From: Enterobacter cancerogenus
Lineage (GTDB): Bacteria > Pseudomonadota > Gammaproteobacteria > Enterobacterales > Enterobacteriaceae
Direction of reading: 5' to 3'
Length of the DNA stretch: 64,000 nucleotides
Assembly: GCF_019047785.1 (NCBI RefSeq)
Contig: NZ_CP077290.1
Location: 4,526,001-4,590,000, forward strand
Under the pieces are notes generated by a model. It saw only the letters and a list, made by a program, of their open reading frames with translations. It was not told the origin of the DNA and did no database searches. The translations under genes and the position numbers were made by a program. Shown here piece by piece: positions 54,667 to 62,038 of this stretch (the first letter of the stretch is position 1; each line of letters starts with the position of its first letter).

Positions 54667-54936
54667 TTATCTCTTATAGAAAATGCATGATGAACAACCA
54701 CCACGGAGGCCATCATTGCAGGTACGACATCTGTTCGTTTCGGTGTAATAAAGCTGGTGGGCCATCTCTTTAGGTATGAGTACCGGCATCGGCACACGGA
54801 TAACCAGCCTGCGGAGTTCGGCTATTTCGTCTGCCTGCTCCATGACTCTGTCGTACAGGTCCGATGCTTCACCTTTCCACCAGACTACGTCGGCTTTAAG
54901 GCGGCGCAGGCGCCGCTGTTTGAGTTTACTCACCAT
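54667..54936 (-). CDS. Phage early protein with Cys-rich C-terminus, unknown function
   Basis: An 89-residue protein, not recognised. The N-terminus is strongly basic (SKLKQRRLRRLKADVVWW), the middle is a helical segment, and the C-terminus has a CxxC...CxxC pair (CRTCNDGLRGGCSSC) that could bind zinc. The ATG at 54936 overlaps the stop of the preceding 26-codon gene (ATGGTGA), suggesting translational coupling. Confidence 0.65.
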   Translation of the reverse strand: MVSKLKQRRLRRLKADVVWWKGEASDLYDRVMEQADEIAELRRLVIRVPMPVLIPKEMAHQLYYTETNRCRTCNDGLRGGCSSCIFYKR

Positions 54937-55010
54937 GGCAGCCACCCCATTTGCTGAAGTGCGCAGATTGCCAGCAGCACGAACATCACGAAGTCGAATG
55001 GGTTAGGCAT
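54930..55010 (-). CDS. Tiny hydrophobic phage protein (26 aa)
   Basis: A 26-codon ORF, MPNPFDFVMFVLLAICALQQ then MGWLPW, with one probable membrane helix. It fills the gap between two phage genes: its start overlaps the end of the ASCH gene by 8 bases and its stop overlaps the next start by 7. AGGGTG lies ~8 bases upstream. The overlap pattern supports translation. Function unknown. Confidence 0.6.
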   Translation of the reverse strand: MPNPFDFVMFVLLAICALQQMGWLPW

Positions 55011-55305
55011 GGATGTTCACCCTGATGGCAAAGACCTTCACCGGGTCGGGGCCGAAGTGCGGATGTGTTATCACCTTCACCTCGTAACCGTCATACGGGA
55101 TGTCGATGCGCTTGCTCGCGTCCCCGCGTTTTGGATAGCCGCGGGTAATAATCAGGCGGTCAAAGCGCCGCGGTAATTGCTGGTTATGGCCATGCGATAG
55201 CCTGCGGCACCAGTACGGATTTACCAGTCGGTACTCTTCGGTTTTCTCACCAGACTTCATCTGGTCGAAGTATTCACCGTTAACAGCCAGTTGCAGGTTA
55301 GCCAT
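55003..55305 (-). CDS. ASCH-domain phage protein
   Basis: A 100-residue protein with ASCH/PUA-like features: LAVNGEYFDQMKSGEKTEEYR at the N-terminus, FDRLIITRGYPKRGD in the middle and VKVFAIRV at the end. ASCH domains are thought to bind RNA or modified nucleotides. It is common in lambdoid early regions; its role is unknown. It overlaps both neighbours by 8 bases. Confidence 0.75.
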   Translation of the reverse strand: MANLQLAVNGEYFDQMKSGEKTEEYRLVNPYWCRRLSHGHNQQLPRRFDRLIITRGYPKRGDASKRIDIPYDGYEVKVITHPHFGPDPVKVFAIRVNIHA

Positions 55306-55960
55306 TCTTCACCTCCTGCTGCGGTGCTGCTGGCAGTGGCATCCAGTGGGTTACCTCTTCAACTCCCTCTCCTGGCTTAACTGTTACGTCACCTCTTCGA
55401 AACGTACTACCTGTATAGCGAGCTGAACAGATTAAAGGTTCAATCAGCGGGCTATCAAAGTTCACAGATATAAGCACATTCTGGCCTTTATCTGGCATCC
55501 GCTCACTGCAAGCTACCCAACCATCCGGCATCACCGGAGAGTTGCCATCTGCACCCTGAAGCATGGCGGCGCGGACGGTTCTGGCAATGCGTTCGCGCAG
55601 CTGCTGCGTGCCGTGGTACTCAACAGCGATGTCGCGCAGCTCATTTACCAGCTCACGAATCTGGTGGTCTTTCACAGATACCGGCGCTGGCGTGGCGGAG
55701 TAATAATACTCGTCCTCAATTCCCTCAACGGGTTTTGAGAAGCCGATAAAATTACCGTAATGCCAAGGATAAGGGCCGTATGGCTCAACGGTCACCCGAC
55801 GCCAGCGGTGAATGGCAGGCTCAGCTTCGAGCGATGCCAGCGCCAGCTTCATCGCAGCGAGCGCCTTGGCCGCGTCTTCGTTTACTGCGCCTGGCACAGC
55901 ATCGCGCTCTTCTTCAAGCTCCGCGATTGTCTTCCGAAGCCATTCTTTGGTTAATGTCAT
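55298..55960 (-). CDS. DUF551-domain phage protein
   Basis: A 220-residue protein. The C-terminal ~75 residues carry the DUF551 pattern (WVACSERMPDKGQNVLI and VTHWMPLPAAP), which is widespread in lambdoid early operons. The N-terminal half is a helical coiled-coil-like region (EWLRKTIAELEEERDAV, LRDIAVEYHGTQQLRER). Function unknown. Confidence 0.8.
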   Translation of the reverse strand: MTLTKEWLRKTIAELEEERDAVPGAVNEDAAKALAAMKLALASLEAEPAIHRWRRVTVEPYGPYPWHYGNFIGFSKPVEGIEDEYYYSATPAPVSVKDHQIRELVNELRDIAVEYHGTQQLRERIARTVRAAMLQGADGNSPVMPDGWVACSERMPDKGQNVLISVNFDSPLIEPLICSARYTGSTFRRGDVTVKPGEGVEEVTHWMPLPAAPQQEVKNG

Positions 55961-55963
55961 GGA

Positions 55964-56143
55964 TTAGTCCTCACCTTTGAATTCCCGTTCGTGGCCATTC
56001 TTTTTGAGCATGCGGTCAATCAGGTCAATATTTTTCGACCACGCCTTGTCTGACTCTTCCTCACCGCAGCCGACCATCGATGCGCAGTCATCGGTTAGGC
56101 GCTTAATTGCTTCGAGCTGCGCAGGAGTGACATCAAGCTTCAT
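55964..56143 (-). CDS. Small phage protein, unknown function
   Basis: A 59-residue charged protein (MKLDVTPAQLEAIKRLTDD). No family is recognised. The ATG at 56143 has AGGAGAG six bases upstream. It belongs to the compact leftward operon, 3 bases from the next gene. Confidence 0.6.
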   Translation of the reverse strand: MKLDVTPAQLEAIKRLTDDCASMVGCGEEESDKAWSKNIDLIDRMLKKNGHEREFKGED

Positions 56144-56145
56144 GC

Positions 56146-56616
56146 TCACTCTCCTTTACCGGCTGCGGCGGCGAACGCCTGAAGCAACACGCTTTCACAG
56201 TGAACCACTGCGCTGTTATATCCAGCACCAAACATGTATGGGTGTTTTTTGCCGTCGCTCTTGTTGCCTAAATCTTCCATTGGAATTGGGTCAAATTTTA
56301 CAGATTTAGCGATGGCCTCCAGCTCGGCCACGCGCTTCTCTGCGGCTTCCAGCTTTTCTTCAGCCTCTTTCAGCTTCTTTTGCATAAGATCGTGACCGTC
56401 CACGATTTTGCATACTTCACGCTGTAGAGTTTCCTCAGACCTCTCCAGCGCTTCACGGAATACGCGCATACTGACCACTTTCTGAGGAAGCTCTCTGACG
56501 TAATGCAGTGGTGTGAAGAGTTCACGACGAGCCATACGAGCGGCTACGATGAGCAGGATGTTTCCTGACTCGCGCACTGATTCAGCAGTCAAATCTTGTT
56601 TGTCAATGTTTCTCAT
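56146..56616 (-). CDS. Phage coiled-coil protein, unknown function
   Basis: A 156-residue protein with a long heptad-rich helix at ~60-110 (QKKLKEAEEKLEAAEKRVAE). The C-terminal third resembles the tail of ead/Ea22-like early proteins (MFGAGYNSAVVHCESVLLQAF). Its start overlaps the previous gene by 4 bases. Confidence 0.65.
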   Translation of the reverse strand: MRNIDKQDLTAESVRESGNILLIVAARMARRELFTPLHYVRELPQKVVSMRVFREALERSEETLQREVCKIVDGHDLMQKKLKEAEEKLEAAEKRVAELEAIAKSVKFDPIPMEDLGNKSDGKKHPYMFGAGYNSAVVHCESVLLQAFAAAAGKGE

Positions 56617-56825
56617 TGGGCGGCCTCCCAGCAGATTTGGACTGCGTAGCTACTTTTAACGCGGCGAACTTTTCCCTCCACCTCTAGCTTCTTCAGGCGG
56701 CGCAGTATGCATGCGGTATCAAGAGGCCAGTATTTTCGGCGGAGAACGTTGGTCACAACGTAGGTCATGCATCGACCATGCGCTGTCAGTGCCTGAATAA
56801 TTTCTTCGTCGGTTGGTTTGCTCAT
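56613..56825 (-). CDS. Small phage protein with winged-helix-like fold
   Basis: A 70-residue protein whose pattern (DEEIIQALTAHGRCMTYVV, then RRLKKLEVEGKVRRVKSSY) fits a winged helix: three helices followed by a beta-wing. It probably binds nucleic acid. No specific family is recognised. Confidence 0.6.
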   Translation of the reverse strand: MSKPTDEEIIQALTAHGRCMTYVVTNVLRRKYWPLDTACILRRLKKLEVEGKVRRVKSSYAVQICWEAAQ

Positions 56826-57442
56826 GACTGCACTCCTTTGCGAAGCTGAAGTGCATAGATTTCCATAGCGTCAATTGCCGCGACAATCCCATCACCTTCT
56901 CGCTCATCCCAGGTTTGTTTCTGTATCTCGGCTGAGCACATATCAACAGCCTGCGCCCGCACTTCAGCCAGGTAGGCATCGGTGGCCTGGGTTCGTTTAA
57001 GCTTGAGAATCTCGAACGCCTCGACCATTGCCAGCTCAGGCATACCGTCATCCATGAGTTGCTCAGCTTTCTCGATAGCTTCAAACATCGAGGCGCTATG
57101 CGGATTAGGACTCCAGTCCTTCAGCCCCGCATTCTCCGCAGCCAGCGCCGTGCATCTGGCTTCAAGTACGGCATAGTCTTCGTATCTAACAAACTTGCCT
57201 TCATTATCTTCACAGGCAATTCCGTTAGGACTAATCCAGTAACGGGCTATGCTCATGCTGGTTTCAGGTATTTTTGCAGCATGATTGCGAACCTTGCGCA
57301 ACTCCAGAACGGCAACCTGAACTGCATAAGCGAACATAGCGGTAGGGCGATCACCCGATTTTTCACTATCGCGTTGCATATTCACTGCAACAGTCATGAG
57401 TTCATCCAGCTGTTCGCCGGTCATAAATTTATTGGCTGTCAT
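56822..57442 (-). CDS. Phage early protein of unknown function
   Basis: A 206-residue, mostly helical acidic protein (MTANKFMTGEQLDELMTVAV). A region near 70-110 (GKFVRYEDYAVLEARCTALAAE) resembles ead/Ea22-type modular early proteins. The ATG at 57442 lies 14 bases inside the end of the parB-like gene; the longer frame to 57517 is rejected as it overlaps more and lacks a ribosome site. Confidence 0.6.
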   Translation of the reverse strand: MTANKFMTGEQLDELMTVAVNMQRDSEKSGDRPTAMFAYAVQVAVLELRKVRNHAAKIPETSMSIARYWISPNGIACEDNEGKFVRYEDYAVLEARCTALAAENAGLKDWSPNPHSASMFEAIEKAEQLMDDGMPELAMVEAFEILKLKRTQATDAYLAEVRAQAVDMCSAEIQKQTWDEREGDGIVAAIDAMEIYALQLRKGVQS

Positions 57443-58451
57443 GATTATTTTCCTGCTGCAGTTTGTGTTGCTTAACGAAGTGGGCAACAGCCTTTGACCG
57501 GCTGGTGACGATCCCATTCAGGATGACGTTCTTGCCGCGATAGATTTGAGCGGTACCGATCTCAATTCCTTCCAGTTTCACGAAAAGCGTTTTTCCTACC
57601 ACCTCTGTTTCAGGCACTGGCTGTGACAGGCGGTATGTTTCACGCGCTTCCGCTATTGCTTTGTGCTCGTCCATAATGGCCAGCGCTTCAGCAAGGGCAG
57701 TTCCTTCAAGCGTGAAAACACCTTCATCACTGATCGTGGCCTGAGCCATAAGCTCAACGAACCGGCGCGCGTTCTTTACGCTGAGTTCAGGAGCGATAGA
57801 ACTGCGGGTAACTTTCGTTTTCCCTTGGGCTGCCGCTACAGCCTTATCGTGCTGGAGAACTTTTCCGGCCTGTTCGCCATACTCCATGACGCGATCGACT
57901 GCGACATCGACTGACACCGCACCGGATTTAACTTCCTGTTGAACGTCATGGTTCGCCGTGCTCAGAAGCAGCAACTTCTCTACCGTGGCCACTGACTTAT
58001 TGACCAGTTTTGCGATCTCGCTGGTGGTCTGGTTGAAGGCGTTATGCAGCTCCTGAATAACTGCAGCCTGTTCCATATCGGAGAGCGGCAGCTGGTTATT
58101 ACTGGTCATGATGCGCGCCAGGCGCTGCACATCGTTACCGTTGAACGGCATGATGTGTATGCGGTCTACTGGCTTGCCAGCTTCAGCACAGCGCGCATAG
58201 CAGCGGCGACGGCGGTGACCTTCAACAACCCAAACACCACCTTCATCACGCGCGATAACTTCAATCGGTGGAACTGATCCGCCGTTCATCAGATAGTTGA
58301 ACAGGTCATTATCAGCCTGGCGGGTGCGTTCATCGTCTTCACGCTTGTTGAAACCTTCACGAACGTGGATATCGGAAAGAGCGATAAACATCCCGGTATC
58401 GGTGCGCTTAATTACACCGGCCTTGGTCATTTGCTTGAATGAGTTAGCCAT
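57429..58451 (-). CDS. Phage ParB-like nuclease/partition domain protein
   Basis: A 340-residue protein of the ParB/RepB/Spo0J group. Residues ~25-115 are the ParB N-terminal (CTPase/nuclease-like) domain with the GHRRRRCYARC box at ~76; residues ~120-185 are a KorB/ParB-type HTH (TTSEIAKLVNKSVATVEKL). The C-terminal ~130 residues are variable. No ParA partner or parS cluster is seen, so it is more likely a transcription or DNA-binding factor of the phage than a partition protein. It overlaps its neighbours by 1 and 14 bases. Confidence 0.8.
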   Translation of the reverse strand: MANSFKQMTKAGVIKRTDTGMFIALSDIHVREGFNKREDDERTRQADNDLFNYLMNGGSVPPIEVIARDEGGVWVVEGHRRRRCYARCAEAGKPVDRIHIMPFNGNDVQRLARIMTSNNQLPLSDMEQAAVIQELHNAFNQTTSEIAKLVNKSVATVEKLLLLSTANHDVQQEVKSGAVSVDVAVDRVMEYGEQAGKVLQHDKAVAAAQGKTKVTRSSIAPELSVKNARRFVELMAQATISDEGVFTLEGTALAEALAIMDEHKAIAEARETYRLSQPVPETEVVGKTLFVKLEGIEIGTAQIYRGKNVILNGIVTSRSKAVAHFVKQHKLQQENNHDSQ

Positions 58452-58810
58452 TAGAGAGTGACCTCATTATTCAGGGAAATGACGACACGAGGCAGCTCAC
58501 GGAGTTCTCGCTGAGCTTCCAGTAGGTGCATGTTGGTAGGCGTTTTGGTGTGGCGCTCTTCGATGCGATCGCACTCTTTGGCCCAGTAGGTAACATCCTC
58601 ACGCAGGGTGGCGTTCTGCTCAGCAAGTTCCTTACGCTGCGCCATCGCTTCACAGAGCGCGACGCTGGTAACATCAAGGCGTGTAGCCAGTTCGTTAACC
58701 ATCCAGCAGTAAGCGGCAGGGAGGAGAGGGGCGGCCTTACGAGCTGCGTCGATAAGCTGCTCTCTGGTCATGCGTGGTTGTAACTCGGTGACGTTCTGTG
58801 TGTTCGTCAT
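58451..58810 (-). CDS. Phage early protein, unknown function
   Basis: A 119-residue protein with a conserved-looking start region (PRMTREQLIDAARKAAPLL) and a coiled coil at ~65-100 (KELAEQNATLREDVTYWAKE). The ATG at 58810 follows CGGAGA by ~8 bases. The frame is open a further 48 codons to a GTG at 58954 without a good ribosome site. It overlaps the parB-like gene as TAATG. Confidence 0.6.
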   Translation of the reverse strand: MTNTQNVTELQPRMTREQLIDAARKAAPLLPAAYCWMVNELATRLDVTSVALCEAMAQRKELAEQNATLREDVTYWAKECDRIEERHTKTPTNMHLLEAQRELRELPRVVISLNNEVTL

Positions 58811-59584
58811 GGATAGTTTCTCCGTGTTATAAGCGCTCTGCACAGCGCTGATTTTTGGTTGCACGAATCCCTCGCCGGGTGGCGACAAAAAATAAAGGGG
58901 TTTCGTTTTAGTAAGCACCCTACCTGGGCACTTAGTGAAACGGGCGGCTGCCACCGCCAGTTAGCTTCTCCACAATTGGGAGCGCGCTCTCCTGAGATTG
59001 ATTTAACGACCGAGGCCTCTCAAGGAACCGGCTGAACGCGCTTTCAGTTGTGTAAAAGGGGCGGTCGACATTAAGGACATTCACAACTGCCGACCGCCAA
59101 GACTACACACAGCATCTGGTACAGCTACTACGGGTTACCACGCTGGCTACGTGATTTGGTTGTGGTGGCCGGGAACTCGCCGACATCGTTTCTTGTTACT
59201 CCACTTGTGTCCCGACACATCGGTGCCTGCTTTCACCACAACGTTAAGAGCACTAAATGATGTTTCTAACAGCTATCGATTGGGCATCACGTATCGCATT
59301 TCGATCTGGTGTGCTTATTCACAGATAGTGCTCTCATCGTTGCATCCTCGTCTGTTCCGAGGTGTCACACCTGATCGCCACGCTGGTGAAGCGTTTCTGG
59401 CTGTCGTACTCGCCTGGCTTGCACATTCCGGCTATCCGCTGGATCTGGATATGTCTTGCAAGGAATCCCCGGACCGCTGCGGCACATGTGCCATATGCCG
59501 TACTGCAACTGCTGCCTGTCTTTTCACCACATTAGGCTCGGTGGTATTCTTGGAGTTCTCACACAACCAAGAAGGGTAATGCTC
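58811..59584. other. Non-coding stretch of the prophage early region with hairpins
   Basis: No convincing gene in ~770 bases. On the minus strand, downstream of the pL-like promoter, a perfect 8-bp stem GGCGGTCG / CGACCGCC (59060-59067 and 59091-59098) encloses a 23-base loop, and a 5-bp stem GGCGG/CCGCC lies at 58943-58958. The loop contains CAGTTGT, complementary to ACAACTG just downstream at 59044-59050. The layout resembles leader RNAs that control phage immunity (C4 or P4 CI type), but identity is not established. Confidence 0.4.
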
Positions 59585-60031
59585 ATGATTAACGGATTTG
59601 GTCACCTATACTCCGCAACGGAGCAGCACATTGCAAAAATCAGAGAAATCAAAACCATCGGTTTTGTTGACTCTAACGAATTATCCAAAGTAACCAATCG
59701 CGCCGTTCAACTATGCGTCCTCGACTTATTGCTTGCTGCACATCGCAATAAGCATGAGACCACGATTAACAAACTCCCCGGCGCTAAAGCTCTCCACCAC
59801 AAACTTCTTCAGAAATATAACTGGCCACTGTCAGAGATTCGGGCGATGAGCCTTTCAGATGTTTTTATCGCACTTCATGATGAACTATCACTCGAATCTC
59901 TTGAGGGTCAAGCTAAAAGCTACTTTTCTACAATGATTGCAGGGAGATACCCAATTACCTTTACTGATTTTATCGATGATGAGTGGGATCCTGATCTGGC
60001 CGAAAAACTTCTATTCGACTCTGCGCAGTAG
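59585..60031 (+). CDS. Prophage gene of unknown function transcribed against the early operon
   Basis: A 148-residue protein (MINGFGHLYSATEQHIAKIR), not recognised; mainly helical, with DEWDPDLAEKLLF near the end. AGAAGGG lies 9 bases before the ATG at 59585; an in-frame ATG at 59579 is too close. It is more AT-rich than its neighbours and runs opposite to the leftward operon, overlapping the 3' end of the converging gene by 62 bases. This is the usual placement of lysogen-expressed accessory genes, for example exclusion or conversion functions; that is inference only. Confidence 0.6.
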   Translation: MINGFGHLYSATEQHIAKIREIKTIGFVDSNELSKVTNRAVQLCVLDLLLAAHRNKHETTINKLPGAKALHHKLLQKYNWPLSEIRAMSLSDVFIALHDELSLESLEGQAKSYFSTMIAGRYPITFTDFIDDEWDPDLAEKLLFDSAQ

Positions 60032-60260
60032 CCTCTTCAATTTGTGCATTCAGGGTAGATAATTGTTTTTCAATTTCGGCTTTAGTGAGAACCAGACTCT
60101 GAAGCCGCCTTACTGCCTCAACCTTTTTCTCCATCCATCCAAAGATCTGCTCATCAGACATTCCACTTGCGTCGATAACTGGCTCTTTTTCGGTTGCCCC
60201 TAACTTCTGATAAATGAATCCAGCCTTTAAGCTAACTACACCCTTTGATTGCTCGCTCAT
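59970..60260 (-). CDS. First leftward early gene of the prophage, unknown function
   Basis: A 96-residue protein with a coiled coil at ~45-80 (KVEAVRRLQSLVLTKAEIEK). It sits right after the pL-like promoter and operators (60296-60338), the position of antiterminator N in lambda, but has no arginine-rich N-terminus, so N function is not supported. It converges on the plus-strand gene and overlaps it by 62 bases. Confidence 0.6.
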   Translation of the reverse strand: MSEQSKGVVSLKAGFIYQKLGATEKEPVIDASGMSDEQIFGWMEKKVEAVRRLQSLVLTKAEIEKQLSTLNAQIEEATAQSRIEVFRPDQDPTHHR

Positions 60261-60295
60261 GTTGCTTACTCACAATGTTCGCTGTCGTTGGAATA

Positions 60296-60338
60296 AATAT
60301 AGCTACTTTAAGTAGATGAAATCAACTACAAAAAGTAG
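60296..60338 (-). promoter_or_regulatory. Leftward early promoter with two CI-type operators
   Basis: On the minus strand TTGATT and TATATT are separated by 18 bases. Operators CTACTTTAAGTAG (60303-60315, a perfect palindrome) and CTACAAAAAGTAG (60326-60338) lie within and beside it, with centres 23 bases apart, as in the right pair at 61151-61186. Confidence 0.78.
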
Positions 60339-60387
60339 AAAAAGTGAATATTATGTAGCTTGTAGGGGTATCCTCATGAATTTTAGG

Positions 60388-60413
60388 CGAAAAAAAACCG
60401 GCTTTCGCCGGTT
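60388..60413 (-). terminator. Terminator of the cI gene
   Basis: A 7-bp stem AACCGGC (60396-60402) / GCCGGTT (60407-60413) with TTTC loop; on the minus strand it is followed by a T-run. It lies 16 bases after the repressor stop. Confidence 0.9.
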
Positions 60414-60428
60414 GTGAACATGTTCGCT

Positions 60429-61112
60429 TTAACCAAATTCAACCATTTTTAATGGTAAACATCTGATTAGCTTTCCAAAAATATAGACTTCGTTCATTTC
60501 ATGTTCTTCTATGAAGAAGGGAGGGTAGTGCTCGTTATCAGAGAGTACTGCCAAACGTCTCCCCTTAACCTTCTGAAGCCGTTTAACAAAAGTGCTGTCT
60601 TCAAAGTTGAAAACATAAACGCCATCTCCGCTAAACCGTTCAATGCGGCTATCAATGAACAATAAATCTTTTGGGCATAGCGTGGGCATCATGCTATCGC
60701 CGTCAACGTTGATCATGACAATGCCATCGAGAGTTCTTCGCCCGAATAATTCGTAAATCCGTTCTTCGGGGATCTCGATTGAACTAACTATCGTTGGGAA
60801 AGGTTGGTTAATAAAACCTGAACCAGCTGACGCATGAACATCCAATTGCTCAATTCTTACGGTCCCCGGTGGAGGCAGGTCCCCACCGTTAACTGGAACT
60901 CCGTAATCAAGGTAAGCCGGGGAGACCGCAAGCCTTTCAGCAATCCGAATCATCTTTTCGTCTCTAGGCTTTGCTGTGCCAAGAGTATAGCGCCGCGCCA
61001 TCTCGTATGAGACACCACTGAACTCTGACAATTCTTTTACTCCAATAGATTTCTCTTGGAGAGACTTATTTAGCCTGTCGGCAAAGTCTTTGTATTTAGC
61101 ATCTTCCACCAT
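60429..61112 (-). CDS. cI: CI-type phage repressor with LexA-like self-cleaving domain
   Basis: A 227-residue repressor. The N-terminal HTH (~10-65; IGVKELSEFSGVSYEMARRY) binds operators; the C-terminal S24 domain has the cleavage dipeptide Ala-Gly in ASAGSGF (~94), catalytic Ser in GDSMMPTL (~148) and Lys in STFVKRLQ (~187). DNA damage should therefore cause RecA-stimulated cleavage and induction. The ATG at 61112 (MVEDAKYKDF) is chosen for typical family length; an ATG at 61148 is an alternative. It is divergent from the cro-like gene. Confidence 0.92.
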   Translation of the reverse strand: MVEDAKYKDFADRLNKSLQEKSIGVKELSEFSGVSYEMARRYTLGTAKPRDEKMIRIAERLAVSPAYLDYGVPVNGGDLPPPGTVRIEQLDVHASAGSGFINQPFPTIVSSIEIPEERIYELFGRRTLDGIVMINVDGDSMMPTLCPKDLLFIDSRIERFSGDGVYVFNFEDSTFVKRLQKVKGRRLAVLSDNEHYPPFFIEEHEMNEVYIFGKLIRCLPLKMVEFG

Positions 61113-61150
61113 AAGTAGAAGATTAAGCGCACAAGACATAGTTGTCATTT

Positions 61151-61189
61151 CTATTTTAAGTTGCGAATAAATGCTACTATAAGTAGTAT
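61151..61189 (+). promoter_or_regulatory. Rightward early promoter with two CI-type operators
   Basis: TTGCGA (61161-61166) and TAGTAT (61184-61189), 17 bases apart, form the promoter of the cro-like gene. Operators CTATTTTAAGTTG (61151-61163) and CTACTATAAGTAG (61174-61186) have centres 23 bases apart, the same spacing as at the left promoter. A third weaker site CCACCATAAGTAG (61106-61118) overlaps the chosen cI start codon. Confidence 0.8.
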
Positions 61190-61217
61190 TGGTTGGTGCT
61201 TAACTATAGGAGACAAC

Positions 61218-61475
61218 ATGACACCTCATTTTAAGAATGTGACCGCCAAAGCTGTGAAGGCGGTGGGATCAATTTCAGAAGTATCAAGAAGATTCGAATT
61301 CCAATCAGTTCAATCAGTTGCTAATTGGATAGCCAAAAATAGAGTGCCATCAGAAAGGGTTATCCAGTTGTGTCAGTGGGGAGGTTGGACGGTAACACCC
61401 CATCAGCTTCGACCTGATATCTACCCTAATCAAAATGACGGGTTGCCAACAGTTGAGAACAATACACAACTCTAA
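61218..61475 (+). CDS. Cro/YdaS-type phage regulator
   Basis: An 85-residue helix-turn-helix protein of the YdaS/Cro group (KAVKAVGSISEVSRRFEF, SVANWIAKNRVPSERVIQL). It occupies the cro position opposite cI and should repress the cI promoter in the lytic state. AGGAGA lies ~6 bases before the ATG at 61218. Confidence 0.85.
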   Translation: MTPHFKNVTAKAVKAVGSISEVSRRFEFQSVQSVANWIAKNRVPSERVIQLCQWGGWTVTPHQLRPDIYPNQNDGLPTVENNTQL

Positions 61476-61506
61476 GTTGTAAATTAACTACCAAAGGAAA
61501 AACAAC

Positions 61507-61977
61507 ATGGTAGAGCCAAGCCTGAAAGAAGTAGTTAAAGCGATGTGCAAAACGTACCCAGGAGGCCGCGAGGCTATGGCCGGTGCTCTTGGCATGTCAG
61601 TAACGCAGTTCAACAACAACCTGTACGAGAAGAACGGCTGCCGCTTCTTTGAAGTGAACGAGCTGGAGGCCATGGAAGACATCTCGAATACGTCCCTCCT
61701 GGCAGATTACTTTGCCCGTCGTCGTGGTGCGCTGCTGGTGGACGTTCCTCAACTTGAAGACCTTGATCGTGTCGACCTGTTTGATCGTGCCATGAGAACG
61801 TCAGCAGCGCGTGGACGTGTTGATACCGTGATCCAGAGAGCTCTCGAAGATGGAGTAATCGAAAGTCATGAAGCTGAAGAAATCAATGAATATCACCGCC
61901 GTCATCTGGCAGCGCGTGAAGAAGAGATCCGCGCGATTGTCGCGCTATTTAGCCGTAAGAAAAGCCAAAAAAAGTGA
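61507..61977 (+). CDS. YmfL-like phage regulatory protein (CII position)
   Basis: A 156-residue protein resembling YmfL of prophage e14. The N-terminal half contains an HTH-like region (YPGGREAMAGALGMSVTQFN) and CRFFEVNELEAMEDIS; the C-terminal half is a charged helix (AAREEEIRAIVALFSRKKSQ). It lies just after the cro-like gene, the place of CII-type activators. Activator function is inferred. Confidence 0.82.
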   Translation: MVEPSLKEVVKAMCKTYPGGREAMAGALGMSVTQFNNNLYEKNGCRFFEVNELEAMEDISNTSLLADYFARRRGALLVDVPQLEDLDRVDLFDRAMRTSAARGRVDTVIQRALEDGVIESHEAEEINEYHRRHLAAREEEIRAIVALFSRKKSQKK

Positions 61978-62005
61978 CGCCCGCGAGTGTGCAGCTCCGG
62001 GCGTC
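61976..62005 (+). other. Strong hairpin at the end of the YmfL-like gene
   Basis: GACGCCCG (61976-61983) and CGGGCGTC (61998-62005) form a perfect 8-bp stem overlapping the stop codon. No T-run follows, so it is not an obvious terminator. It may protect or regulate the transcript. Confidence 0.55.
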
Positions 62006-62038
62006 GTGGCGTGTCGTATTCAGTGGAGAAACTAACGC

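Noticed and set aside
58811..58954. 48-codon N-terminal extension of the 58451-58810 gene starting at GTG 58954
   Set aside because: The ATG at 58810 has a better ribosome site (CGGAGA). The extension (KTKPLYFLSPPGEGF) could be an Ash/Icd-like remnant but that could not be supported.
59151..59579. 142-codon plus-strand frame in the prophage non-coding region
   Set aside because: No ribosome site, unusual composition (many Cys, Trp, Arg, Ser), and no recognisable pattern. It may only reflect absence of stops, so the region is described as non-coding.
59970..60260. Lambda N-type antiterminator
   Set aside because: The gene is in the right position, but the product lacks an arginine-rich N-terminal motif and no boxB-like nut site was identified.
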